Counted from the first letter of the stretch, positions 23,190-35,912 are shown. The stretch: DNA of 64,000 nucleotides from Delphinus delphis (GCF_949987515.2 NC_082700.1:36915380-36979379); one strand, 5' to 3'. Notes: generated by a model from the letters alone, not told the origin. Numbers and translations are program-made.

Positions 23190-23345
23190 GCCCTGGAATC
23201 CCGCTCTTGGATTCAAATCTGAACTTCAAATTTGTTAGCTATGTACCTGTGGGCAAATTAATCCAGCTTACTTTTCCTCAATTTCCTCATCTGTAAAATG
23301 AAGTTAATTATTTGCCTCACTTCTAGGAAGTACTATTTTCCTCTT
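23190..23345 (+). repeat. MIR SINE
   Basis: GGATTCAAATCTGAACTTCA, CTATGTACCTGTGGGCAAAT, and CCTCAATTTCCTCATCTGTA followed by AAATGAAG give the full MIR order: tRNA-derived part, core, LINE-like tail. Confidence 0.92.
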
Positions 23346-23880
23346 AGATTGTTAACATTGGAAGATACTTTAAAGGTCATATCATTCAACAACATATGAC
23401 ATACTATGTCTTAAGCCCATACCACTATGAACCCAGCAAGTGGATTGTTTTAATTTATGTGAATTGGAAAATAGAGAATGGATAAGGAAATCAGCTCTGT
23501 CTTCATGATAAGGCAATGGATCAAAGAGAAACATCAAAATTCTTGACCCAAATTACATTTAGGCCCAGCTATAATTCATTAGGTTCCATTCCCAAGGTAT
23601 ATATGTGTGTGCCACATGTGTGTGTATGTATATGTGTAAACTAAAACTATATTTGCAACAAAATCATAATAATTGATCATGATATAAATAATTTTCAACA
23701 TTAAATAAGATTAAACTATTTTTAGATAAATATAAGAAGATGAAACACTTAAACACAATTGAAGCAATTTATATTAAATTTCCATAATAAAATGTTTTGA
23801 TTTTGCTTAGGGAGAAGTTAATACACATGCATATAACACACTGGACATTTTATAATTTATATTGGGAAAGAGTGCTGTGT
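23346..23880. other. Anonymous DNA with short TG-rich stretch
   Basis: Contains TATATGTGTGTGCCACATGTGTGTG at about 23599-23625. The ACATG/CATGT parts can pair around it. No gene or named repeat. Confidence 0.45.
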
Positions 23881-23896
23881 CACATATTGTTTTTTG

Positions 23897-24114
23897 TTGT
23901 TTTTTTTTTTTTTTTTTTTTTTGCAGTACACGGGCCTTTCACTGTTGTGGCCTCTCCCATTGCAGAGCACAGGCCCCAGACGCGTAGGCTCAGCGGCCAT
24001 GGCTCACGGGCCCAGCCGCTCCGAGGCATGTGGGATCTTCCTGGACTGGGGCATGAACCCGTGTCCCCTGCATCGGCAGGTGGACTCTCAACCACTGCGC
24101 CACCAGAGAAGCCC
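23897..24114 (-). mobile_element. CHR SINE (tRNA-derived), near consensus
   Basis: On the minus strand it runs from GGGCTTCTCTGGTGGCGCAG (24095-24114) through the pol III B-box-like GGTTCATGCC (complement near 24050-24060) and GAGCCTACGCGTCTGGGGCC to CGTGTACTGCA and a poly(A) tail seen as T-runs at 23897-23922. Several CpGs survive (TCAGCGGCCATGG, GACGCGTAGG), so the insertion is fairly young. Frames that cross it are by-products of its low stop content. Confidence 0.95.
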
Positions 24115-25179
24115 TGTTTATTCTTAAGAATAGACTATGTGAAACTACCTCTGCATTGCAGGACAATTAACCTCCTTGCCTCCACACATTTTGAAACACC
24201 TACAAGGAAGACACTTCTCTAAATTAAGAAATGTACAGCATACTTCATATCAAAGAAGGCAATTCAGGTTTCATAGAGCTTGGAGGTCTCTCTTTGAGAA
24301 ATAAAAAATCAAAAACTAATTTTCAAGTATATATTTATTTGCAGTGAGAAGACAGATGATAAAAGTTAGGCATTCTACAAAACTGAAAAATCAACACAAA
24401 ATTTCAAAAATTAAATTAATAATATACTTGGCAGTTATCTGTTTTAAATGCTATTATAATTGTCTATTTCTCCCTGTTACATATAACTTTACCACGGACT
24501 TGTTTCTGGTTTCATATATTTTTAATCTTGTTTATGCTCCACCATTTATATCATAAGAAATTTTCTTCTTATAGTAGGGCCTCTAAACCTGCAAATTCAT
24601 TCAGTAGGCTGGGGCAGTCAACACAGTAAATAATAGAAATATACCTGGAAGCCATTCCTTCAGTGGAGAGGAGGACAGTAATTAACTAGATATGGAAGTG
24701 CCTATGAACCACATAAATATCACCCACTGCTCCACCCACAAATGTGCTCCATTCATTTTCCTGTTACTTAGCTCCACAAAATGCCTAAGCTGTCTTCAGT
24801 GTCACCCATCAGAGGGGAATTGTGATGGAGAGAAAATTGATACAAAGAGACAATTATTCCAACCAACTGTGGTCAGAATATCTTAGTTTTAAAAATTTTA
24901 CAAAAACATGTGACCTTATGAAAGTATTGTCAAAAAGGAGCCTATGCAAAGACAGGTCCTTAAGATTAAGCTACATTAGCTTCTTGGTAAATCTACCTCC
25001 TTTCAAAAGAAAAGCATTTTCCCCCAAACGGAAACAAGTGCATACCTATATACCTATTCTAAAAGTGCATGCTTCTATTTTATTTAAAAATTCATTGTGA
25101 CTATGGGAGCTAAATTCTCTTAACAGCTATTATATCTTAGTATTACTTTTTCTTTTATATTGTGTAAGTCAAACTACTA
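24115..25179. other. Anonymous DNA
   Basis: No named repeat. Open frames at 24344-25100 overlap and lack gene features. Confidence 0.45.
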
Positions 25180-25668
25180 GTGATGGTCCCTGATTTACAA
25201 AAATTAACTTACAATTTTTCAGCTTCACAAAAGTACGAAAGTGATACATATTTAGAAACCGCACTTAGAATTTTGAATTTTGTTTTTTTTCCAGGCTAGC
25301 GATATGATGCTGGACAGCAACAGTGACAGCACAGCTCCCAGTCAGCCACGTGATCACAAGGTCAACAACCAATACACTTATGAACGAAAACAAACTATAC
25401 CCTTAGAAGCATTCTGTTCCCATACAACAATTTTGTTTCTATCAGTACAGTATTCAATAAATTACATGAGATATTGAGTACAATTATAAAATCGGCTTTG
25501 TGTTAGATGGTTTTGCCCAACTGTAGGCTAATGTAAGTGTTCTGAGAATATTTAGTGTAGTCTGGACTAAGTGATGATGTTTGGTATTTTAGGTGTATTA
25601 AATGCATTTTCAATTTGTGATGGGTTTATCCAGATGTAACCCTATTGTAAATCAGGGAAGACACTTTT
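25180..25668. mobile_element. Tigger-type non-autonomous DNA transposon
   Basis: The element is bounded by exact inverted 11-mers CCCTGATTTAC (25188-25198) and GTAAATCAGGG (25647-25657). Inside it, the order GATACATATTTAGAAACCGCACTT, GGCTAGCGATATGATGCTGG, CAGCTCCCAGTCAGCCACGTGATCAC, GCCCAACTGTAGGCTAATGTAAGTGTTCTGAG and TGATGGGTTTATCCAGATGTAACCC matches a mammalian Tigger MITE (Tigger3/4-like by memory). No transposase. The TTTTTTTTCCAG before 25295 looks like a splice acceptor but is element sequence. Confidence 0.8.
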
Positions 25669-27889
25669 ATATCTACTTTTGTATATACTTTCCCAATCTA
25701 TAGTTACTCTGTGGAATTTCAGTTTTTAGGCCATGTAATTGCTCAGCAAACAAAGTTACTGGTGTTTAGGTGTCTTAATGAAATATAAATTTTTGAATTC
25801 TAAAGATGCATCATATAATCTGACTGCTTTCTTCCCTGAAAATAATAGATCTTCTTAGAGGAAATTTTTATAATGTGACATATACAATGATTTTAATTTG
25901 TGCTTCCATTCATTTTCATATTTACATTGATGAAGGATTCTGAATTTTCTTTGTCATTGCCATCTATTTTTTGGTTTTACTGTAAATAAAGTAGTTAATT
26001 CCCAATTGACTATATATAATCTGTATGTATATGCAATTATAAATATATACACATGTATATATATTAACCTCCCATCAAAGTTACAGATAAATGTCTGTTT
26101 TCCTGTCCTGATAAAATTGTATCGCATTCTCATAATTATTAGAAAAAGTTAATTAGTTCATAGTCAAATAATCTATTTATCATGCAATCATTCCTAACAA
26201 GACAATCTAACAAAATCGATACAATTGTTCAGCACTGTTCTTTTTTAATTTAAAATAAAACCAGAATATAAAAATAAATATTGAATATGGTGTAAAATAT
26301 ATTATGTTTTGAAACATGTGGCTCTAATAAAACATCTGCTCATAATGCTGTTTCCTTCTGTGCAGAAATAAATTGAAACAACTAATCATATAAAACATAC
26401 TGCTACTTTGAGAAGTAGACTAGACCAATTTTTCCTTCTGCAAATAGGGAAAAGATTGGAATTGTTTTACATATTTCACAGGGCTCTGATTTGCAAACAT
26501 TTGTGCTTCGGCAAATACCACATTTTAAAAATTAGAATGGCAGAAAAACACTTATTCTATCAACACCTTGTTATATGTGTGAAAGACAATTTAATCTGCA
26601 AAGTGCTTCCGTATTATACTTTGGAATTCTATGGATTAATCAACATTAGAAAGCTATATTCCACATCACTGACGGTTTGTGTGTAGCTGCTAAATAACTT
26701 CTTTTGTTATGAAGGAATAAGTGCCAAGTTTTCAGCACACTTACAATTTTAAATTGAGCATTTCAACACATGCTTAAACTGGTAATTTGACTTATAAAAA
26801 TATTTAAGGGAATGTTACAATAGTGATAAATGTAACTTATAGGCCATAAGCTATAGTAAGTGTCACCATTGCTTGGCAATGAGAGAAATACAGTATTAGA
26901 ATTAATTTTTGAGATCAAAACATAATGAATACCAAGATTCAAGTACAGCTATGCAACATCACCTAAAAGATATATAACAATCTCACCAGCCCCCTGTGCT
27001 TAAGCCAGCACAGGACTTACGTATATGTTAATTATTAACTATGTATATATTAATATACTTTTTTTTTAACTGTGTAAACTCAGAGGGCTATTGAGGAAAA
27101 ATCAGAAACCCGGGCCAGTGGTCCTCATATGTGGCAAATGGGCATGCCTGTTCAGTGCAATACAGGATGAAAATCATAGCTAATGTGTATTTATTATTGT
27201 TTCATTTTAACCTATGTTGTAGAGTATATTTGTATGCTTTATAATATTTAAAATATATTAGAACTGTATTGCATGAATTAATGTATAGACATTGGAGTGA
27301 GTATTTAAAATGATTCTTAATAGCAGAGTGTAAGATAAAAATGTTTAGATATCACTTACCTAGACAAAGCCATACCCAGCCCAACTCTGTCCAGGAGTTT
27401 GAAGAGCCTTAGTCAATCAAATATGAGTGGTCTGATCCCATAAGGAATGCCATGTCTATGATAAAATGGTAATCTTAACCTAATATTAGGCTAGCTGAAA
27501 CCAGCTGTGGTTCTTTCTATAAAATTCCAAATAGACATTCTGATTTTATTAATCAATTTTATGACTTTGATAAATATGCATCAACCCAGGAAAAAACATA
27601 ACCTAATTCAGTGCCTCAGTGTTTTCATAATACCTTTTGTCAGGACAATACCAAAGGGATGATTTTAGACCTTGTTGAATTTGCTAAATCAATGAGTGCA
27701 ACATGCCAACTTAAGAAAAATAACGTACTGATCTTGTCCCTTGAAGTTTTCACCTTATAACCATGTGACTATGTGAAAGCATATAGGACTCTGGTACACT
27801 AATGTATATAGGACACTGATATGTTAATATCTTCTAATAGATAAATTCTCTTTGTACCACATTCTCATGTAATCCTCTTCCACACTGAC
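25669..27889. other. Anonymous AT-rich DNA
   Basis: Over 2 kb with no named repeat. A 92-codon frame at 26408-26686 lies in a region rich in ATTTGCA and TAAT motifs and matches no family I know. TA-rich dinucleotide sequence lies at about 26040-26070. Confidence 0.45.
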
Positions 27890-28295
27890 AACTGACCTTT
27901 CTATTTGCTTTGGACATAAGGCATTATCAGACATACTAGAAGCTGAAGCTTGAAACATACTTACACATTGCAGTGATCCCTCTCATGTTGCTGACTAGAA
28001 CTCTTCCCCCAACAAGTGTGGAATCCTATCCCAGCCTGCTAGATTCCATGTCCTAATCAACAGCCAAACGCAGCCCAGAAGTGTGAGTGAGTGAGGTTAT
28101 ATTAACTTATTTCCAGTCAAGCCACCAGGACATCAAAGCCACATAAGTTATCCTTAGAATGACTAGTAGAATAAACGCCAACTAAATCCAGCCAAAAGTG
28201 CTGACCCACAAAATTATGAGCAAATAAAAAATTGTGTTTTTAAGCTTTGGGGTGCTTTGTTACACATCCACATGTGACTGAGACAAGCATTCTAG
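27890..28295 (+). repeat. Degenerate MaLR-like LTR
   Basis: The 3' part has typical landmarks: CTGACCCACAAAATTATGAGCAAATAAAAAATTGTGTTTTTAAGC then TTTGGGGTGCTTTGTTACAC, the AATAAA-containing 3' end of many MLT1-type LTRs. The 5' end is unclear. Confidence 0.55.
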
Positions 28296-28400
28296 AAGTT
28301 TGCTGAAAAGAGCAATGCTACTTTAATTTCCAATTCTAAGGTCAAGAGCAGAGTTGAAGAATTACACTTCTCTCCTGAGTTGCAAAATCATGTAAGAGAT

Positions 28401-28402
<2 letters not shown>

Positions 28403-28439
<37 letters not shown>

Positions 28440-28440
28440 T
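28403..28440. repeat. (GT)n microsatellite
   Basis: About 17 uninterrupted GT units followed by TTTGT. Confidence 0.95.
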
Positions 28441-30185
28441 ATAAAACTGTAAGGGTATGATTATGGACTGAAATGTTATATAACAGTTGCTGAGGTATGT
28501 CTCTGGGGAAATAGAATGATATGGTAATTATCATTTAGTGGTTATACACTTCCCCACAAATGAACAGAGAATTTTGCTCTATACAGTAATGGGAAGCTTA
28601 CCAGTAAGTTTAAAAGGTCAGGTGTATTGAAATAATGTGAGACATTTTACTTCTGATTATTAGAGGAAACATTTAGGTGCCAGTCTGTATTACAAGGGGA
28701 AATAGTACATCCCATCTATAGCAACTTGATCAACAATGTGACTAACAGTAAGAGAATGGAGAGGTTAGTTTAGGCAATAGATGAAAAACACCAGGAGTAG
28801 AAACAGCCCATCAGAGAAAAAGATGACACAGTATTTCCAAGGGCATATAGTTTCTTATAATCAAATACGATGACCCATAGAAAGAAGTTATTTAAAATGT
28901 AAGCATTATCTAAATGTTTTCATATTGTTACATCATTATCACAGTATTCTTCTTATATGCTCTTAGTGCTTTAGGAGCTGCTATAAATGATGGGCTAGCT
29001 ATATAATCATTTGCAGCTGTGAGTAATCCACTATGATCAAATTCTTGTAATTGTGATCTTTTAAATATTTGCACCTGCAAATATTTGGAGCATAAGATCA
29101 TAATGTGTCTTCCAAAAATGAATGAAACAAATGAATTTGCTTGCATGCATTGATATTTTTGAATACATGCACAGTTATGTAATTTCTAAAACAACTATTT
29201 CTAAGATAACTAAGGCACATTTTTATTTAAGATGTGAGTGGAAATCTCATTTTAGTCTTAAGTTATCTACTGATAAAACTTCTGTAAAAGCATATGAAAA
29301 TGTACATCTATGTGACTATAATGTCATAAACGTGTGAATTTGAGAGGCATTGGTTAAACTCTACTTTTTAAATGTTTCAGAAAATCTGTACTTTTAAAAA
29401 TTACAAACTAAAATAATGACCACATATTGAGGAGAATCTAGATGGAGATAAAGAGATGGCAAACAATTCCTTTATAGGTAGCTTTCTAATTATGAGTATA
29501 TGTTTCTGAAAATATGTTTAGAAATAAAATACTTATAAGTGTATAAAATGGAATCTTTATGCTCAATGGTTTGGAGGATGGAGAATAATGGAGTTCTATT
29601 AATTACTTTGTCTCAGTCTGTAATCTCTTTTTCTCTCCCTCTCTATAATATATAGAGAGATACAGATTTATTTATAGATTATATATATATATATATTATA
29701 TATAGCTATATAATTTTCCTCCTATTTAGGTCCTGTCTTCTTCAGGACCAGGCAACCTAATGAAGTTTGAAAATGAGACATCGTGCATGAACTTCCAGGG
29801 CTGCTATTAAAGGCCCCAGTGTAACACCTTTCCTTGATACCATTGGAGCCGTGAGATGAGCCTAATATTTTCTTTTTCTGGGCCACTCACAAGTAAATCA
29901 ACAATTAAATAGCAGCATGGAAGAACAATATTGCATGATGGATTTCCTTATTCAATCACCAATTTCTACTTCACATATAAATTAAACACACCACTTGGAG
30001 GGTTCATAGTAGAGTGGGCTTAAGCCATAGGGCTATTTGAATTGCTGCTTTGTGCATTTTGGATTATCTAAAGCTCTTATTAACACGAGAATCAGAGACA
30101 ATAGATTAAGTTTTATCCAGTGTCTGTTCCTCATGCTACCTAGGGAAGTGAAAGGAACCAATCTTTGTGGTGCAACATGCATACC
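28441..30185. other. Anonymous DNA with TA-rich palindromic tract
   Basis: No named repeat. CTCTATAATATATAGAG (29641-29657) and the TA runs to about 29711 can fold into AT-only hairpins. The part at 29820-30060 is moderately complex and repeat-free. Confidence 0.45.
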
Positions 30186-30189
30186 TGTC

Positions 30190-30385
30190 ACTAAACAGGG
30201 AAGTTTACACATATTTTCTCATTTAATCCTAATAATAATCTCATGATATACATGTAATCATTACTAAATTTACCAATAAAGAAAATGAGGCTTAGGGAGA
30301 TTATTTTATTTTTTCCAGTTTTACACAATAGGTAATTTGTGTAACAGATATGCTTGGTTAATCAGAGGCTTAAGCCTACTCAATG
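30190..30385 (-). repeat. MIR SINE
   Basis: ACATATTTTCTCATTTAATCCTAATAATAA, then ACCAATAAAGAAAATGAGGC followed by TTAGGGAGATTA, is the reverse complement of the MIR tail and core (TAATCTCCC...GCCTCATTTTCTTTATTGG). Confidence 0.85.
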
Positions 30386-30668
30386 TCTCTAGAACTTGTT
30401 TTCTCCTTTAGCAGACAAGGTTGTTTGCTTATTGTTAATATTGCTGTACTAGATACTCTATAGGGAAAATACCATAAATAATATTCAGTGATTGTGTGCT
30501 TTTAAGAGCATACATGAACTAAAATTCAAAAAGGCACACCTTATGTATATTTACATTTTAACACAATTTTAAATCTTAATGCAAGTAGTTAAAATTTTTT
30601 CTCTGATTTCAGATAAAGTTTGTTAGGGTACAGTTATAAGGATGGTAATGATGTTCCTTTTTATTTAT

Positions 30669-30717
30669 TTTTCCAGTGAGGGCCACTGTAATTTTCCAGT
30701 GAGACTCCACTGTAATT
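30669..30717. repeat. Tandem duplication, ~24-bp unit
   Basis: TTTTCCAGTGAG...CCACTGTAATT occurs twice in a row (30669-30693 and 30692-30717). Confidence 0.8.
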
Positions 30718-31628
30718 AAAGCAGCTGCTCCTTCTACTTACTATAGAGCAAGCTTTATGCTTAGATCATTGTTGTGATGGAACACACATAGCTGGTGGAT
30801 ATAAAAAGTATTTACAAAAGTTTGTGTTTAGAGATTTGAATTTTAAAATGGTTCACTGCTGGGAAAGGTAAATTCTACAGGAGACACTAATGTTAAACAG
30901 CTCTAATATACTCTGACACTTGGAATATCAACTCATAAAATATTAATAATCTTAATCAGTTTAGTACCAATGATGTTAAAACACAGAATATAACTGGGCA
31001 TGTTAATTTTAATTATTCCATTTGAGATTGAGAATACTGAAATTCAACTAAACTTAATCATTCCCTGTTATCATTTCCCCCCAAAATCTCTAAAGAGATA
31101 GCTGAACTAGAGAAAACCATGCATATGAGAAGCAAACAAAAAATATGCAAAATGACCTTTTCCCTGAGGGTGGGTTTTGGACTTCCTCAGACAAAATTGT
31201 CTGATTGACTTCTGTTATTTAATCAAAGGGATGCCTTGAATCCATGGTCTATATTCAGATTCTGTACTACAAAATGTATGCCCTGGAAAAGGCTAGAATG
31301 AGCCATATGGTATGGGATTACTTGGGGGCATCCCTATAAACAATGATTAGCATAATTCTAGATAGATTGATAAAGTAATCATTTTGGTGTGTGTCTGCAT
31401 GGATTAGAATACATGCATATACCTTCTAGTTCTGTCTGCCTAAAGGGCCCAGAAGCAATGACACACCAATAGCAATGAACACACCCAGCACCCAATCCTG
31501 GTTTCTAATAGAATTCACCAATAGAAAGAACCAGGGCTTCTTGGCGAATGCTTGATTTTAGGGCTGGGACAGGGAATATAATATCAACATGAAGAATTTG
31601 AAATGTCAGAAAATAAGGAAATGCTGAA
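30718..31628. other. Anonymous DNA
   Basis: No named repeat or supported gene. Confidence 0.45.
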
Positions 31629-31676
31629 AAAAAAAAAAGAAAAGAAAAAAAGAGAGAAAGAAAAGGAGAGGACATG
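31629..31676 (+). repeat. A/G-rich simple tract
   Basis: An A-run followed by GAAAAGAAAAAAAGAGAGAAAG-type units. Its complement gives an artefactual Phe/Leu-rich frame. Confidence 0.85.
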
Positions 31677-31790
31677 TCAAAAGGACAAAGGAGCCAACTG
31701 AAAGAGCTCCAAGGCCAAACCTGGAAACATCTGGGCAATGATGTAAAGAATATAGTATTATCTAAGAGGTCTTACTGATTTTGTATATAC

Positions 31791-31791
31791 G

Positions 31792-31851
<60 letters not shown>

Positions 31852-31852
31852 G
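31791..31852. repeat. (GT)n(TA)n compound microsatellite
   Basis: Two GT blocks separated by a single GG phase shift, then about seven TA units. The Cys/Val and His/Thr repeat peptides in this place come from the tract. Confidence 0.95.
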
Positions 31853-31899
31853 TAATTTATATAAATTTATAGGAAAATTACATGCTCTGAGTACACTGC

Positions 31900-32212
31900 A
31901 GCAGCCCTGGGGAATGCCCTTCTTGAAGAGGGATGGAGGATTTCCACCAAGAGCCAATTCCAACTTGTCAGCTATGTCAGTTAACCACCTTGGAAAGTAA
32001 ATTCTCCAGCTCCAGTGATGCCTCCAGATGCCCGAAGCCTGGCATCCATAGGATTACAACCTCAGTGAGAGACCCTTAGCCAGAACTGCCCAGAGCAGCT
32101 GCTTCTGAATTTTGGATCTACCGAAACCATAAGAGGTAATAAATGATAATTATTGTTTTAAATCACTAATTTGGGGGATAACTTAAGCAGTAAGAACTCA
32201 TACAGCCTCTAC
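31900..32212 (+). repeat. Degenerate MaLR-like LTR, 3' part
   Basis: GAGACCCTTAGCCAGAACTGCCCAG...GGTAATAAATGATAATTATTGTTTTAAATCACTAATTTGGGGG resembles the AATAAA-containing 3' end of MLT1-type LTRs. The upstream part overlaps GC-richer sequence after the microsatellite. Ends approximate. Confidence 0.55.
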
Positions 32213-33045
32213 AGTTTGTTGAAGGCTGGCTTTCTGAAAGGGTTGATCAAGATAGTTTCTGATTTCATGGACACCAAATACAAGTCTTAGGGTGATATTA
32301 AGTGAATATCTTTGTGTGAAAGCCTATTTTTCACATTGTCTTCCAGAACAGAGGGAAACAGGAGATATACACAGGCAAATGATTGAGGAATTACACATAG
32401 GGAAAAGACTAAATTGAAGAGAAAAGACCAATAGATACTGACCTTTCATGATTTCCCAATGAAAAAGCTGCACCTTTATCTGATCAACACAAAGTAAAAT
32501 TCACCCATCCACCACAGTTTTGCCCACATGCAGAGAATTCTTCTAGTAACTTCTTAGCACATTGTACATAACTATGACAGCACACCTAATAGTCACCTGA
32601 TATTTAAGGAAACTTCCTAAAGATTTAAGCCAGACAAAAAGGAACAATGAAATAAAGAAATTTAGAGAAAAAGAGAAAAATATAAGAATCAGTAAGAAGT
32701 TTAAAAATCATTCAAAAAAGATATTTCATCCAGAAGAAATGTAACACTAGATAAAAAGGAAAAAAAGACACTAGAATTTAAAAATAAATGAATAAATAAA
32801 TAAAGAGTAAATATAATATATAAACTTGAAATTTTCACCCAGAAAAAAGAAAAAAGTGAGGTTGAAATGGAAATAAGAAAATTCTATCACTACACTTGAC
32901 TAAAACAATTCAGATTTCAGGAAAGAAGAAGGGGAAATGGAAGTTAGGTTATTATTAATGTAATAATATGAACATGAATATGATCTGAACATAGTATGAT
33001 CTGAATAATAGATGTTTCCAGACTAAAAAAGTCCACAGAGAGTCC
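32213..33045. other. Anonymous A-rich DNA
   Basis: Very A-rich with an AAATGAATAAATAAATAAATAAAGAG run at about 32782-32807. It may be a far-decayed LINE, but no motif secures it before about 33050. Confidence 0.4.
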
Positions 33046-33049
33046 AGCA

Positions 33050-33190
33050 CAATAAATTAAGGAAAGATCCATAATGATACAAATCATCGTGAAATTGCAG
33101 ATCAACAGAGGTAAAGAGAAAATTCTAAAAGCTTCTGGAGACAAAGATGTAAAAAACAAATAGGTCATTGACAAAGAAAATAAAATAAAT
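33050..33190 (+). repeat. Possible ancient LINE-1 ORF1 remnant
   Basis: CATCGTGAAATTGCAGATCA followed by ACAGAGGTAAAGAGAAAATTCTAAAAGCTTCT corresponds to the ORF1 C-terminal region encoding KLQxxKxKEKILKA in LINE-1s (compare 46356-46400 in the main copy). Strongly diverged and without flanking LINE-1. Confidence 0.45.
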
Positions 33191-33239
33191 TGCATTTCTT
33201 TATTACAAACCACAGAAACCAGATTTATGAGGACACTGT

Positions 33240-33503
33240 AGGCTTAAGGTTTCCAGAAACCATTGTGTTTCCTCATGGAAAGAGCCTTCCTGAGAATGAA
33301 GGTAATTGAAGTAAACACATGCAAAATATGCAGGAGAAGATCCACTTCTGATGACACCATCAAGTCCTCAGTTCTACAGTAGTCAAGCCCAGTCCCACAC
33401 TTTGGACATGCCAGTTGCAGACCATAATTATTATTTTTTTTAAAGCTAATTTTAGTTGGATTTCTGTCAGTTAGAATTGAAACTCTCCTGACAAATACAA
33501 GTA
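33240..33503. repeat. Possible LTR relic
   Basis: TTTTTTTAAAGCTAATTTTAGTTGGATTTCTGTCAGTTAGAATTGAAACTCTCCTGACAAATAC resembles the 3' end of some ancient mammalian LTRs. The rest is not diagnostic. Confidence 0.35.
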
Positions 33504-33887
33504 CAGGAATATCTCCTTCCACTGCACTTTACTTCATTGTGCTTTGCAATATATTGTATATTTTACAAATTGAAGGTTTATGGCAACCCTGAATAGAGCA
33601 AGTCTTTTGGTGCCATTTTTTCAACAACATTTTCTCATTTCATATCTCTGTGTCACATTTTGGCAATTGTTTTAATACTTCAAACCTTTTAGTTATTATT
33701 GTATGCATTATGGTGATCTGTGATGAGCGATCTCTGATGTTATTATTGTGATTTTTTTGAGGTGCCGGGTATCACACCCATACAAGAAGACAGACTTAAT
33801 TGCTAAATGTATACATTCTAACAGCTCCACCGACTGGCCATTCCCCATCTCTCTCCTTCTCCTCAGAAATCCTTATTTCCAAAGACC

Positions 33888-33889
33888 AA

Positions 33890-33940
<51 letters not shown>
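33888..33940. repeat. (A)n(TA)n tract inside Tigger1
   Basis: About 20 A then about 17 TA units, sitting where Tigger1 has no such repeat: an expansion after insertion. Confidence 0.95.
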
Positions 33941-33945
<5 letters not shown>

Positions 33946-35495
33946 CTAAGTCAGTTAATAACCTTACAATGTCCTCCAAGTGAAAGGAAGAGCCACAGGT
34001 CCCTCAATTTAAGTCAAAAGCTATAAATGAGCAAGTTTAGTGAGGAAAGCATGGCAAAAGCTGAAATAAACAGAAACCTAGGCCTCTTGCATCAAAGAGT
34101 TAGTCATTCAAATCAAGTTGTGAATGCAAAGGAAAAGTTCTTGAAAGAAATTGAAAGTGATACTCCAGCGAACACACAAATGATAAAGCAAAACAGACTT
34201 TTTGCTGATATTAAGAAAGTTATAGTGGTCTGGATAGAAAATCAAACCAGCTACAAGATTCCCTTAAGCCAAAGCCTAATCCAGAGCAAGGCTCTAATTC
34301 TCTTCAATTCTATGAAGGCTGAGAGAGGTGAGGAAGCTGCAGAAGAAAAGTCTTAAGCCAACAGAGGTTGGTTCATGAGGTTGAAGGAAAGAAGCCATCT
34401 CCATAACATAAAAGTGCAAAAGGAAGCAGCAAGTGCTGATGTAGTAGAAGCTGCAGCAAGGTATCCAAAAGATCTAGCTAAGATAATTAATGAAGGTGGT
34501 TACACTAAACAAGAGAGATTCAATGTAGATAAAATAGCTTTCTATTGGAAGAAGATGTCATCTAGAACTTTCATAGCTAGACATGAGAAGTCAATGTCTG
34601 CCTTCAAAACTCAAAGGACAGCTTGACTTGTGTTAGGAACCAATGATGCTGGTGACTTTAAGTTGAAGCCAATGCTCCTGTACCATTCTCAAAAATCCTA
34701 AGGCCCTTAAGAATGATGCTAATCCCACTCTGCTTGTGCTCTATAAATGGAACAATAAACCCTAGATGACAGCACATCTGTTTAACACATGGTATACTGA
34801 ATATTTGAAGCCCAGTGTTAACAAATACTGCTCAGAAAAACAGATTCATTTCAAAATATTACTGCTCAGTGACAATGTACCTGGTCATCAAAGAGCTTTG
34901 ATGGAGATGGACAATGAGATTAATGTAGTTTTCATGCCTGCTAACACAACCATTCCATGGATCATGGATAAAGGAGTAATTTTGAATTTCAAGTCATTAT
35001 TTATGATGTATATTTTGTAAAGCTAGAGCTGTCATAAATAGGGATTCCTCTGATGGACATGGGCAAAGTAAATTTAAAAACTTCTGGAAAGGATTCACTA
35101 TTCTAGATGCCATGAAGAACATTTGTGATTCATGGGAAGAGGTCAAAATATTAATATTAACAGAAGTTTGAAAGGAGTTGATTCCACCCTCATGGATAAC
35201 TTCAGGGGAGGAAGTAATCAATAACAAGAGAACTAGAATTAGAAGTGGAACCTGAAGATGTGATTGAACTGCTCCAATCTCATGATAAAATTTTCATGGA
35301 TGAGGAGTTGCTTCTTGTGTATGAGCAAAGAAAGTTGTTTCTTGAGATGGAAGCTACTCCTGGTGAAGATGCTGTGAAGATTGTTGAAATGACAACAAAG
35401 GATTTAGATTATTGCATAAACTTCATTGATAAAGCAGTGACAGGGTTTGAAAGGATTTACTTCAAGTTTGAAAGAAGTTCTGCTATTACCAAGGC

Positions 35496-35875
35496 TGTTG
35501 CTCCAGAATCATACCCCTGCCCCTCCCTCCATTGGAAACCAACTGATCTTATTTAAGTTTCAGGAGGAAGCTGCAAAGAGGAAGACACAAGAACTGATTA
35601 GAACTTACTAGTCCCAAGATGGTGGAAGACTTGACTTTCAGTAGACTTTGAACCACATTATACACTAATTGTAATACATTAGCATGCTAAATGACACACC
35701 TACCCTCACCATGACAGTTGACAATTGCCATGACAACAACTGGAAAAGCCCATACAAGGACTGAAAAAGAGTGTTATGTAAGTTCCGGGTCCAAACCACA
35801 CCTCTGTTCTCACATAATTCATGAATATTACCCTCACTCTTTCCAAGTCCTTTCCATTTACCCCGACCCATATAC

Positions 35876-35912
<37 letters not shown>

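Noticed and set aside
23797..24222. 141-codon frame over the minus-strand SINE
   Set aside because: Most of it is CHR SINE sequence read antisense; the flanks add random codons.
25280..25477. Apparent exon: TTTTTTTTCCAG acceptor then a 65-codon frame
   Set aside because: The sequence is the body of a Tigger-type element with inverted ends, so the signal is coincidental.
26408..26686. 92-codon frame in AT-rich DNA
   Set aside because: No recognisable family; length is within chance expectation.
31772..32000. His/Thr- and Cys/Val-repeat peptides
   Set aside because: Translations of the GT/TA microsatellite.
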